Shown: piece by piece, positions 1 to 8,450 of the stretch
How the letters are laid out: each line of letters begins with the position of its first letter
How positions within the stretch are numbered: position 1 is the stretch's first letter
Assembly: GCF_001514265.1 (NCBI RefSeq)
Contig: NZ_KQ948994.1
Location: 62,001-126,000, forward strand
Source: Streptomyces resistomycificus
GTDB taxonomy: Bacteria; Actinomycetota; Actinomycetes; Streptomycetales; Streptomycetaceae
Direction: 5' to 3'
Length of the DNA: 64,000 nt
The notes under the pieces: model-generated
Told to the model about the DNA's origin: nothing
The model's input: only the letters and a program-made list of their open reading frames with translations
The model's database searches: none
Program-made: the position numbers and the translations under genes

Positions 1-515
1 TGCGTCGTCCCGCATGAGTCGTCCGCGTATGAGGTGAGGGATGGAGAGTGCGCGTCCCTCGACTCGCCGGAGGAAGGATCCACATGGGCCGGACTGGGAA
101 GTCGTCTGGGGTGAGGCTGAGTTGTCGCGTTCGCGGCTCGGGTGGCCGGCTGCGGGAGAAGACGCGTATCAGCGGCTGAGCCGATGAAGGCCGGCGCCCA
201 AGCGTCCCGTCAGTTCTGCCGGAGAAGCTAACACGATCTTGAACCCGGCATCAAGGGACTCCGATGAACGCTCACTGAACTCGTCTGAGGTGCCGGGCAA
301 TTGGGGCTGACGGGCTCTCAAACATCTAACTGCACAAGAGAAGTTGTGGGATTCTACGACTCGAGGACCCTGGACTCGTTGGTGGATCCACGTATGATGG
401 CCATCGGTGCATGTTCACTGGCGCGACTCTGCTTGCCTAGATGCACCCGTGCAGCCCTCAACGGCGAGGGCTCCCCACTCCTTGGCCTTTCCCCGCAGTG
501 CCGAGGGTGCCGCAC

Positions 516-546
516 CCTTCCCTTGAATTTCTTGAATCAGGGAAGG
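516..546. repeat. Inverted repeat, 8-bp arms
   Basis: Arms CCTTCCCT (516-523) and AGGGAAGG (539-546) are perfectly complementary around a 15-base loop that itself contains TTGAAT twice. No T-run follows, so this is not a typical intrinsic terminator. It lies about 150 bp upstream of the peptide gene and could be a protein-binding site or the end of an unseen upstream transcript. Confidence 0.4.
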
Positions 547-608
547 CTGTTTTGCGTTCCGTGTATCCGGCTCATTCAGGTGCGCAGTTCATGGCCGGAA
601 TTCAACTG

Positions 609-638
609 TTGACGCGTTGTTGTTCAAAGTGTCAGGGT
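609..638 (+). promoter_or_regulatory. Candidate promoter for the peptide gene
   Basis: TTGACG at 609-614 matches a -35 element. CAGGGT at 633-638 lies 18 bases downstream and is one base from the actinomycete -10 variant TAGGGT. The peptide start codon is about 55 bases further on. This is pattern reading only; no transcript start is known. Confidence 0.35.
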
Positions 639-694
639 TGCTCGGGTCAGACGCCGCTGGCGTCAAGAACAAGCTTTATTGGGGGGTGAACTAC

Positions 695-760
695 ATGAAG
701 GTCAAGGTCTCCGAGAAGCAGGACACCGTCCGCACCACCACGCCGTACGTCGCCGGCTAA
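695..760 (+). CDS. 21-residue peptide (candidate precursor, carrier or leader peptide)
   Basis: A 22-codon frame (ATG 695, TAA 758-760) preceded at a normal distance by GGGGGGTGA as ribosome binding site. The peptide starts MKVKVSEKQD and ends RTTTPYVAG: a lysine-rich start, three consecutive Thr codons, one Pro (residue 17) and a C-terminal Gly. There is no Cys and no signal peptide. A perfect terminator hairpin begins 20 bases after the stop, so the gene has its own short transcript or the operon is attenuated here. The genes immediately downstream include a prolyl oligopeptidase and two ATP-grasp ligases, both of which fit a small peptide substrate. It could be a RiPP precursor, a peptide scaffold on which a small molecule is built, or a regulatory leader; the sequence does not decide. 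That it is translated is likely; its role is inference. Confidence 0.6.
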   Translation: MKVKVSEKQDTVRTTTPYVAG

Positions 761-780
761 GGCGAATGTGAGGCGTTCTT

Positions 781-809
781 AGTGGGGGGCCTTGAATCGG
801 CCCCCCACT
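781..809 (+). terminator. Intrinsic terminator or attenuator after the peptide gene
   Basis: Arms AGTGGGGGGCC (781-791) and GGCCCCCCACT (799-809) pair perfectly over 11 bp with a 7-base loop, followed by TTCTT. This is a very stable hairpin between the peptide gene and the P-loop/TPR gene. Partial read-through would give far more peptide transcript than biosynthetic transcript, as is common for precursor peptides. Confidence 0.8.
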
Positions 810-851
810 TTCTTGAGCCGGTACGTTGTGAGCCGTGGGGAGATTTCTGGA

Positions 852-3206
852 ATGTCCGTTGTTCATTCGCGCGTACGCCCGGCCTTCTTTGTGGAGCTGA
901 GTAACGCAAGGAGGCGCCTGGACTATGCCGACCCGGACAGTCCGCTCTTCCTCATGGTCAACGCGCCGGACGGCAGCGGGAAGGCCGACACTGTTCACGC
1001 CTGGCTCGACGGGGGCGAAAGCGAGCACCCGGCCGGCGTCGTGGTGGCCGGCGACGGAGACAAGCTGACCCACGGCTATTTCGCAGGGCTGCAGCCATTG
1101 GTCGACCACGCCGTCGCCATCGCGGAAGACAAAGCGCCCGAACTGATCGCGGATGCGGAACAGTCACTCAAGAGGCTCTTCCCGCATCGTGATTCCCCGG
1201 CGTACCAGGTGCCGAAGGACCTCACCGGAATCGCCAGCCGGGACGAGCGCACCCGTTTCTACTTCCACGAGTACCAGAACAAGCTGCTCAACGGGGTCCA
1301 TGAGTTCTTGGACGCCTTTCTGGCCTGGGCCGATCAGCCGTACACCCTGGTCATCGACAACGCCGAGCGCCTGTCGCCCACGGTCCTGAAGTTCCTCGGC
1401 ACAGTGGCCCGCCGCAGGTCCTTGGGCCGGCGGCTGACCGTGGTCCTGCTGGTCAACGGAGAACCGGACCTGGCGCTGGCCGAGTGCGCGGCGCAGGTCA
1501 CGCTGCCGCCGCTCGCCAAGGCAGAGGCCAAGGACCTGATCCGGTCCTGGGGATTCGAGCCGCCGGCCGCCAAGCAGCTCGACAGTCTGTGGAGGCTCTC
1601 GCGGGGCAGGCCCGCCCGGCTTTCGGCGCTCATGCGCTGCCTCGACACGAAGGTCTCGTTGCCCGACTACCTCTCGTTCGAGACGCACCTCGACCTGCAT
1701 CTGAGCCTGCTCGGCGAGCGGTCCAGGTACGACCTGCTCGAACAGTACGTGCAAGGGCACTGCTCGGACGACGACCCGGTCGTGGTTCGCAACTACGAGA
1801 CGTACGACCCCGGCACCCGGGAGCGGGTGCACCGGGAGTTCCTCGCCGAATTCGGTGGAAAGCCCGAAGAAGTTTTCCATCCGGTACACCACCTCGGCCT
1901 CCGGGACGTATCCGACCAGGTGGTCGCGCTCGCTCCGCTCTCGATCTCGCTTCAGGAAATCGGGCTCTACGACACCTGGTTCGATCTCTTCTCCCGTTTC
2001 TGGGCCGACCCCCAGCTGCGCACTCTTCCCGGCGGCGGACAGATGCACAATCTCGTCTACCTCCGCATGTCCTTCGTGCTGTACTCGCTCGGGTTGGCGC
2101 ATGTGTCCATTCCCTATCTGGACACCTTCTACCAGCACTTCCCGCAGAGTCTTTACACGCCCACGGTTCTCTACTCGCAGAGCATGGCGCACGGAAGGTA
2201 CCAGTCTCCGCCGGACCTCGAGACCGCGGAGCGTTTCGCCCTGCTCAACCTGGAGCGGATAGAGAACGACTTCCAGGACCATCCGAAGCACGAGTACATC
2301 AAGGTGTTCGCGGAAAACGCGCTGGCCTATATTCGCGCTCGGCAGGGCCGGATGGACGAGGCGCTCAGGCTCTGCACCGAAGGCATGGAGCGGATGCAGA
2401 GCATCTACGGTGACGAGAAGTACACGCTGCACCAGTCGATCCTCGTGTACAACACCGCGCAGATCTACGAGATGGTCAAGGACTTCCCGAAGGCGTACGA
2501 GGTCTACCAGCGGACCATCAGCCTCGACCCGAATTATGGCGAGTACGCCAATGACCTGGCCAATATGCTGCAGCGGACCGGGCAGTTCGAAGAGGCTCTG
2601 GAGTACTACGACCAGGCCATCAAGCTGTGCCCGCCCTACTACGAAGCCCACCTCAACCGTGCTCGGCTCCATGTGCAGACAGGAAACCCGGAAGCGGCCG
2701 AGCGTGATTTCCGGCGCGTGCTGGAACTCAAGCCGGACGAGGCGAAGGCGCATCTCGGACTCGGTGTCCTGCATCTCAAGCAGGGGGAACCGGCCAAGGC
2801 GCTGACCAGTCTGGACGCCGCGGTCTATCACGACCCGAAGAACGTCCAGGCTTGGAGCAACCGCGGCGTCGCCCACCTGGAACTCGGGCACCCGGACGAG
2901 GCGGAGGAAAGCCTGCGGAACGCGCTGGCGTGCAATCCCAAGCATGCCGAGGCATGGAACAACCTGGCTCATGTGCTCCACGAGAGCGGGCGCACCCAGG
3001 AGGCATTGACGTGTCTCGACAGCGCGGTCGAGCTTTCCCGTGACCCGGACTACGTGTACAACCGTGCCCTGCTGCGTCTCGAACAGGGAGACGAAGCCGG
3101 CGCACAGGCAGACACCGAGCTCGCCGACGAGCGTGGTGCCGCCGCCGACGATCTCGCCGATCTGCGCACCCGTCTGGCACAGGCCGCGGCCTCCGCGTCC
3201 GACTGA
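852..3206 (+). CDS. P-loop ATPase / TPR-repeat protein
   Basis: A 784-residue protein; I chose ATG 852 because GGGGAG precedes it at normal spacing. Near residues 37-46 the motif APDGSGKAD is a Walker A loop, and TLVIDNAERL near residues 165-172 fits Walker B, so the N-terminal third looks like a STAND/AAA-type nucleotide-binding domain. From about residue 500 to the end there is a run of tetratricopeptide repeats (for example EEALEYYDQAIKLCP, DAAVYHDPKNVQAWSNRG). There is no DNA-binding helix-turn-helix that I can recognise and no membrane segment. It is the first large gene after the peptide and its terminator. TPR arrays bind peptides or proteins, so it could hold the 21-mer or scaffold the pathway enzymes; an activator role is the alternative. 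The function is not known from sequence. Confidence 0.8.
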   Translation: MSVVHSRVRPAFFVELSNARRRLDYADPDSPLFLMVNAPDGSGKADTVHAWLDGGESEHPAGVVVAGDGDKLTHGYFAGLQPLVDHAVAIAEDKAPELIADAEQSLKRLFPHRDSPAYQVPKDLTGIASRDERTRFYFHEYQNKLLNGVHEFLDAFLAWADQPYTLVIDNAERLSPTVLKFLGTVARRRSLGRRLTVVLLVNGEPDLALAECAAQVTLPPLAKAEAKDLIRSWGFEPPAAKQLDSLWRLSRGRPARLSALMRCLDTKVSLPDYLSFETHLDLHLSLLGERSRYDLLEQYVQGHCSDDDPVVVRNYETYDPGTRERVHREFLAEFGGKPEEVFHPVHHLGLRDVSDQVVALAPLSISLQEIGLYDTWFDLFSRFWADPQLRTLPGGGQMHNLVYLRMSFVLYSLGLAHVSIPYLDTFYQHFPQSLYTPTVLYSQSMAHGRYQSPPDLETAERFALLNLERIENDFQDHPKHEYIKVFAENALAYIRARQGRMDEALRLCTEGMERMQSIYGDEKYTLHQSILVYNTAQIYEMVKDFPKAYEVYQRTISLDPNYGEYANDLANMLQRTGQFEEALEYYDQAIKLCPPYYEAHLNRARLHVQTGNPEAAERDFRRVLELKPDEAKAHLGLGVLHLKQGEPAKALTSLDAAVYHDPKNVQAWSNRGVAHLELGHPDEAEESLRNALACNPKHAEAWNNLAHVLHESGRTQEALTCLDSAVELSRDPDYVYNRALLRLEQGDEAGAQADTELADERGAAADDLADLRTRLAQAAASASD

Positions 3207-3235
3207 CGGTTTCGGCGTACGCAAAGGAGCACCGC

Positions 3236-5041
3236 ATGTCATCGGTCGCGCACCGGGAACGCCTGGAACGGCGTTCGCTGTGGACCCTGTTGTCGGCCTA
3301 CGGGGTCAGCCAGTTCGGCAACTGGCTGTTTCGTACCGGGGTTGTCTACTACGCGTACAACCAGAGCCACGGCTCCACCGCGACGCTGGCCACAGCGATC
3401 ATCCTGGTGTACTTGCCGATCCTGCTCGGTTCGAGGCTGCTGGCCCCTCTGGCCGACCGCGGGGACACCCGGCGCACACTGATCGGGCTGGATGTACTGC
3501 GCGCTGTGGTGCTTGTCGTGCTCCTGGCGGCCGTAGGGGGCGGGGCGGGGTTCACCTCTGCGGCCACGGTGGGAGTCATGGCGATTCTCAGCCTGTTGAC
3601 TCCGCTCTTCACCGCCGCGCAGACCGCTTATCTGCGAAGGTCCCTGTCGGCCGAGCGAATCCCCCAGGCTCTGGCCGCGGTGTCCAGGATCGACTGGTCG
3701 ATGTTCATCCTGGGCACCGCTGCCGGGCCCCTTGTCCTGCAGGCGGCGAATCTCCCCGTGCTGATCGCACTGGACATCGTCACGTTCGGCGTGTCGGGTC
3801 TGCTGCTGATCCGGTTGACACCGGCACCCACGCCGACCGACGCCGGGACCCGGACCGGATCGGACGGTTCCAGAAGGTCCGGCCTGACGGCCGGCAGCAG
3901 ATTGCTCCTGGTCACCGTGTTCGCATTGAACGTCGGTGCCGGACTCATCAACGTGTACCCGAACGTGGTGGCCAGGGATTTCCTCGGAAGCAGCGCCGCA
4001 TGGCTGAGCGCGATCAACCTGGCCAACGGCGTCGGCGCACTGATCGGCGCCACCCTCGCCGGGCGGCTGGCCAAGGAGCGTGGGCTGCGGCCGGGAGTGC
4101 TCGCCGCGTTCGTCGTTGCCGCGGCACTGGCCGGCATGGCGTTCATGGACCATGCGTGGGCCGCGATGCTCGCCAGCTCCGTCATGCTCCTGGGCGGTCA
4201 GGTGTTCGCGGTGGCGTTCCAGTCCCGGATTCTGGAGAACGAACCGGTCGATGTGGCCGGGCGGGTCTCCGGCCTCTTCACCCTGGCGACCTTCGCCGGT
4301 GTTGCTGTCAGTGTCGGACTGTTCCTGGGGGTCACCAGCATCGGCTCCGTGCGCGGCGCCTTTCCCGCCCTGCTGATCGCCGCTGCCTTCGTCGTCCTGG
4401 GTTCGGCCCTGATCGGCGGTGCCGCCCTGCGCCGCTACGGCGACAAGGTCCTCCCGGCCGAGGCCGAACCGCCGCGGGCCGAGGAGGCAGAGGCGGCCGC
4501 GCTGCTCCTGCGGCAGGCCGGGCGGTCGTTCGCGACGGGTGTGACCGTCACGTCGACGATCGTGGACGGAACTCCGCACGCGACCACCATCAATTCCTTC
4601 GCCACGGTCTCGCTGGATCCGGCGCTCGTCATGGTGTCCGTCAAACGCGGCTCACGACTCGAATCCCTGATCACCGAGGGTTCCCCGCTGGGTATCACCG
4701 TCCTCGCGGCCCAACAGCGCGACGCAGCCGTACATTTCGCCGAGACCGACCGTCCGCCGGGTAAGGAACAGTTCGAGGGACATCCCTGGGAACCAGGCAC
4801 ATACACGGGCGCCCCCTTGCTGGAAGGCGGCTCGGCGTGGATCGAGTGCGTCGTACAGACCGTGGTCGAGGCCGGAGACCACTCGGTCGTCCTTGCCCGA
4901 CCCGTGTCCTTCACCGCCTCGGAAAAGTGCGGGACAGACCCCTTGGTCTTCCACGGAGGGGACTTCACCACCCGGGGCGAGCCGATCGCATCAGCCGTCG
5001 CAGTACAGGTCGGATCCCAGGAGCCGGACCATGAACATTGA
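3236..5041 (+). CDS. MFS transporter fused to a flavin-reductase-like domain
   Basis: A 601-residue protein with AAAGGAG just upstream of ATG 3236. Residues 1 to about 420 are a major facilitator superfamily transporter with roughly twelve hydrophobic segments and the usual loop after segment 2 (ADRGDTRR). From about residue 425 to 590 follows a FMN-binding split-barrel domain of the flavin reductase family (FATGVTVTSTIVDGTPHATTINSF, LVMVSVKRGSRL). Such domains normally occur as separate soluble reductases; attached here they would sit in the cytoplasm. The 3' end overlaps the peptidase gene by 11 bases, implying translational coupling. The transporter half probably exports the pathway product. 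The reductase half could supply reduced flavin or act on the cargo; that part is inference. Confidence 0.85.
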   Translation: MSSVAHRERLERRSLWTLLSAYGVSQFGNWLFRTGVVYYAYNQSHGSTATLATAIILVYLPILLGSRLLAPLADRGDTRRTLIGLDVLRAVVLVVLLAAVGGGAGFTSAATVGVMAILSLLTPLFTAAQTAYLRRSLSAERIPQALAAVSRIDWSMFILGTAAGPLVLQAANLPVLIALDIVTFGVSGLLLIRLTPAPTPTDAGTRTGSDGSRRSGLTAGSRLLLVTVFALNVGAGLINVYPNVVARDFLGSSAAWLSAINLANGVGALIGATLAGRLAKERGLRPGVLAAFVVAAALAGMAFMDHAWAAMLASSVMLLGGQVFAVAFQSRILENEPVDVAGRVSGLFTLATFAGVAVSVGLFLGVTSIGSVRGAFPALLIAAAFVVLGSALIGGAALRRYGDKVLPAEAEPPRAEEAEAAALLLRQAGRSFATGVTVTSTIVDGTPHATTINSFATVSLDPALVMVSVKRGSRLESLITEGSPLGITVLAAQQRDAAVHFAETDRPPGKEQFEGHPWEPGTYTGAPLLEGGSAWIECVVQTVVEAGDHSVVLARPVSFTASEKCGTDPLVFHGGDFTTRGEPIASAVAVQVGSQEPDHEH

Positions 5042-7112
5042 GTACCCCTTCGCCCACCAGGACCTGGAGCCCCGGATCCTGCACGGGCGCACGGTGGAAG
5101 ATCCCTACCGATGGCTGGAGAACGCGGACAGCGAGGAAACCCGGAAATGGTCGGCTGCACAGCGTGACCTGTGCGACCGGGCGCTCGGCCGACTGCCCGG
5201 TCGCGCCAAGCTGCGCGCACGCATCACCGAACTCATGGGCGCCGGGACGATCAGCGCTCCTGTCTGGAGAGGCGAGCGTCAGTTCTTCACCCGCCGCCGG
5301 CCCGACCAGGAGCGTGCGGTTCTGCTCACGGTGGATGCCACAGGACAAGAACGCGTCCTTCTCGACCCCTTACGGTTGGACCCCACCGGCAGCACCACCC
5401 TGGATTCGTGGCAACCGGACATGGAGGGCCGCCGGCTCGCCTACAAGACCTCTCGCGGAGGCACCGAGGAGTCCAGTCTCCAGGTGATGGACGTCGCCAC
5501 CGGCGAACTCCTGGAAGGACCTTTTCCACGCGTCCGTCATTCGGCCATAGCCTGGCTCCCCGGCGGCCGTGCCTACTACTACGTCCGGCAACTCCCCGTC
5601 GGCGACGGGCCGGTGACCGAAACCGGGCCCGGGCGACGGGTGTACCTGCACCGGGTCGGTACCGATCCCGACGCGGACGACGTCCTGATCTTCGGAGAAG
5701 ACCTGCCCGACACCTATGACTACGGGATGCTCGTCAGCCCGGACGGGCGATGGCTGAGTCTTGGAGCATCGCAGGGCACCGAGAACCGCAGTGACCTCTG
5801 GGTCGGTGACCTGACAGAGGGGAGCCCCGAGGCTCCTGTGTTCCGTGCGGTCCAGGTAGGCGTCGATGCCGACAGCGGTATCTACATGTGGCGGGACGGC
5901 CGTGCCTACATCTTCACGGACCGGGACGCCCCGCGCTCACGGCTGTGCGTCGCCCCGTTCTCCGACCTGTCCTACGGTGCCTGGCGTGATCTGGTGCCGG
6001 AGGACCCCGAGGCGGTTCTGACCGACTTCGCCATCCTGGACGGGCCCGGCGTGGACCGTTCGGTTCTGCTGGTCTGCTGGACACGGCACTCCGCCAACGA
6101 GGTGACGGTGCACGACCTGGAGACCGGCGGCCGGATCGGAGAAGTGCCCACCCCGGGTGTCGGCACCCTGGGGGGCCTGTTCGAGAGGCCCGAAGGCGGT
6201 CACGAGGCGTGGTTCTCCTACGCCGACAGCACCTCGCCGGGCGTGATTCTCCGATACGACGCGCGACTCGGGACCACGGACACGTGGGCGGACGCTCCCG
6301 GGGCGGTGGACCTCCCCGCGGTGCAGAGTTCCCAGGTCGGCTACTGCTCCGGCGACGGGACCACCGTTCACATGCGAGTGATCGAGCCCCTTCACCGGAC
6401 GGGTCCGAGCCCGACGATCCTCTTCGGCTACGGGGGCTTCGGCGCGTCCATGGTCCCTGAATACGATCCGTCCGTCCTCGCCTGGGTGGAGGCCGGCGGC
6501 GTATACGCCGTGGCCGGGCTACGGGGTGGTGGCGAAGAGGGGGAGGAGTGGCACCGGGCCGGAATGCGGGAGAACAAACAGCGGGTGTTCGACGACTTCC
6601 ACGCGGCCGCGGAAGCCCTGATCGACGGTGGCTGGACCACCTCGGCCCAGCTCGGGATCCACGGAGGCTCCAACGGCGGCCTGCTCGTGGGTGCCGCGCT
6701 CACTCAGCGGCCCGAGCTCTACCGGGCCGTGGTGTGTGAGGCTCCGTTGCTCGACATGGTCAGGTACGAGCTGTTCGGGCAGGGCCGGCTCTGGTCCGCC
6801 GAGTACGGATCCGCGCAGTTCCCGGAAGAGCTCGGCTGGCTGCTCGACTACTCCCCCTATCACCACGTGCGTGAGGGGACCGCCTATCCGGCCGTTCTCT
6901 TCACGGTGTCCGAGAACGACGCCCGGGTCGATCCGATGCACGCCCGGAAGATGTGCGCCGCCCTGCAGCGGGCCACCAGCAGTGAGGCGCCCGTCCTGTT
7001 GCGCAGTGAATCCGATGTCGGGCACAAGGGAAGGTCCTTGAGCCGAGTCGCCGGGCTGGCCGGGGACACTCTCGCGTTCCTTGCCCGGCATACCGGCCTG
7101 GACCTGCCGTGA
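5031..7112 (+). CDS. Prolyl oligopeptidase (S9A family)
   Basis: A 693-residue serine peptidase of the usual family length, starting at ATG 5031 inside the 3' end of the transporter gene. An N-terminal beta-propeller (about residues 70-400) precedes the hydrolase domain. The catalytic triad is visible: Ser in GGSNGG, Asp in ENDARVDP and His in DVGHKGR. There is no signal peptide, so it works in the cytoplasm. Family members cut small peptides (below about 30 residues) after proline, and some remove leaders or cyclise RiPP peptides. The 21-mer encoded at 695 has a single Pro at position 17, so cleavage would release a C-terminal YVAG tetrapeptide. That link is inference from proximity and substrate size; the enzyme class is secure. 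Confidence 0.93.
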   Translation: MNIEYPFAHQDLEPRILHGRTVEDPYRWLENADSEETRKWSAAQRDLCDRALGRLPGRAKLRARITELMGAGTISAPVWRGERQFFTRRRPDQERAVLLTVDATGQERVLLDPLRLDPTGSTTLDSWQPDMEGRRLAYKTSRGGTEESSLQVMDVATGELLEGPFPRVRHSAIAWLPGGRAYYYVRQLPVGDGPVTETGPGRRVYLHRVGTDPDADDVLIFGEDLPDTYDYGMLVSPDGRWLSLGASQGTENRSDLWVGDLTEGSPEAPVFRAVQVGVDADSGIYMWRDGRAYIFTDRDAPRSRLCVAPFSDLSYGAWRDLVPEDPEAVLTDFAILDGPGVDRSVLLVCWTRHSANEVTVHDLETGGRIGEVPTPGVGTLGGLFERPEGGHEAWFSYADSTSPGVILRYDARLGTTDTWADAPGAVDLPAVQSSQVGYCSGDGTTVHMRVIEPLHRTGPSPTILFGYGGFGASMVPEYDPSVLAWVEAGGVYAVAGLRGGGEEGEEWHRAGMRENKQRVFDDFHAAAEALIDGGWTTSAQLGIHGGSNGGLLVGAALTQRPELYRAVVCEAPLLDMVRYELFGQGRLWSAEYGSAQFPEELGWLLDYSPYHHVREGTAYPAVLFTVSENDARVDPMHARKMCAALQRATSSEAPVLLRSESDVGHKGRSLSRVAGLAGDTLAFLARHTGLDLP

Positions 7113-7175
7113 AGCAGAATCCCTGTGGTCCAAGTGAGTTCACCAGCAGTGCCGAGTACCGACAGTGAGGTTCGT

Positions 7176-8450
7176 ATGCCTGGCACATCGCCAGAACGCC
7201 GTGTCGTCGTGATCGTCGACGCCTTCTCCAGCGGCCGCTGCCTGGCACCGGTCTTCAGAGAGCAGGGATTCGACTGTGTGCACGTGCGGAGTGCGAAAGT
7301 CGTCAATCCCACCTACGAACGCAGTTTCACTCCGGACGACTTCAAGGCCGAAATTCTGCATGCGGGAGACGTCGCTGAAACCGTCGAAGCCGTCGCGCGC
7401 CATGCCCCGGAATTCGTTGTCCCGGGCATGGAGAGCGGTGTCGAGCTGGCGGACATCCTCAGTGAGGCTCTGGGGGTCCGGACCAACGGGACGAGACTGA
7501 GCGGCGCCCGCCGGGACAAGTACCAGATGTTGGAAACGGTGCGCGCATCGGGGGTGGCGACCGCCGAGCAGCTGCTCGCAACGGATATCGATGGCCTGCT
7601 CGACTGGTACTCCCGGGCCGAGGGCCCGGTGGTCCTGAAACCGGTGCGGAGCGCCGGCAACGACGGCGTCTCCTTCTGCGCGGACGCGGAACAGGTGCGC
7701 GCGGCCTTCGACCGGCTGATCGGTGCCGGCAGCGCCCTCGGTGACAGGAACCGGGCCGTCCTCGCCCAGGAATACCTCGAAGGCGGCGAGTACATCGTCA
7801 ACACGGTGAGCTGCCGAGGCCGGCACCATGTCACAGACATCTGGAGCATGCACCACATCAGTGCCAACGGGGTAAGGGACCTGGGAGCCAGCGCTCTCCT
7901 GCTGCCCCGGCACGGCGACCCCCAGGACGAGCTGGCCACCTACACATCGCAGGTCCTGGACGCACTCGGTGTGCTCGACGGCGCCGCGCACACCGAACTC
8001 AAGCTGACCCCGAAGGGGCCGCGCCTCATCGAGACCGCAGCTCGAGTGTGCGGCGCGGACCTCCATGTCCCGGTGAGGGCCGCGATCGGGAAGAGTCAAA
8101 TGGAATGGACCGTGGATTCATACGTGGATCCCGACGGGTTCATGGAGCGTGCCGACAGTGGCTACGAACTGGTCAAGCACGCCGGTCTTGTGAATATGAT
8201 CTCGCCAGAAAGCGGTGTGCTTCGCAGCTATCCGAAGCTGGCTGATCTGCGTGATCTCGACAGCTTTCACGACGTGGCGATGGCGGTTGTCCCCGGCGGG
8301 CGGATTCGCGCGACGGTGGACGACTGGAGTTATTCCATGCGCGTCTATCTGGTGCACGAGACGGCCAGCACGGTCATGCATGACCTCATGACCGCGCGCC
8401 ATCTGGACGGAACGGGTTTCTACGATGTCGAGCCCGGCAGCAGCGAGTGA
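7176..8450 (+). CDS. ATP-grasp ligase (first of two)
   Basis: A 424-residue protein from ATG 7176 (GTGAGG six bases upstream); a GTG at 7125 would add 17 residues but has a weaker site. ATP-grasp features are in order: VVLKPVRSAGNDGVSFC (nucleotide-binding Lys and loop), VLAQEYLEGGEYIVN, and the metal-binding strand TELKLTPKGPRLIETAARVCG. It is most like the L-amino-acid ligase / carboxylate-amine ligase group found in metabolite clusters, which form amide bonds through an acyl phosphate. It overlaps the kinase gene by one base. The substrate is unknown: an amino acid, the hydrazine product or the peptide are all possible. Confidence 0.85.
   Translation: MPGTSPERRVVVIVDAFSSGRCLAPVFREQGFDCVHVRSAKVVNPTYERSFTPDDFKAEILHAGDVAETVEAVARHAPEFVVPGMESGVELADILSEALGVRTNGTRLSGARRDKYQMLETVRASGVATAEQLLATDIDGLLDWYSRAEGPVVLKPVRSAGNDGVSFCADAEQVRAAFDRLIGAGSALGDRNRAVLAQEYLEGGEYIVNTVSCRGRHHVTDIWSMHHISANGVRDLGASALLLPRHGDPQDELATYTSQVLDALGVLDGAAHTELKLTPKGPRLIETAARVCGADLHVPVRAAIGKSQMEWTVDSYVDPDGFMERADSGYELVKHAGLVNMISPESGVLRSYPKLADLRDLDSFHDVAMAVVPGGRIRATVDDWSYSMRVYLVHETASTVMHDLMTARHLDGTGFYDVEPGSSE

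Larger units (their letters stand above)
1..694. other. Region without a supportable gene
   Basis: No open reading frame here has a convincing ribosome binding site together with recognisable content; the short frames in this stretch look like chance frames. Its base composition is more mixed than that of the cluster downstream, with several AT-richer stretches. It holds an 8-bp inverted repeat (516-546) and a possible promoter for the small peptide gene (609-638), both listed separately. It may be the boundary of the gene cluster, but the upstream neighbour lies outside the window. Confidence 0.5.

Noticed and set aside
301..689. Two overlapping short frames in the first 700 bases
   Set aside because: No ribosome binding site, no recognisable content and mutual overlap in different frames; treated as chance frames.
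1164..3242. Very long minus-strand frame opposite the P-loop/TPR gene
   Set aside because: Mirror frame caused by GC-rich third positions; its translation is low-complexity, while the plus frame has clear TPR and P-loop motifs.
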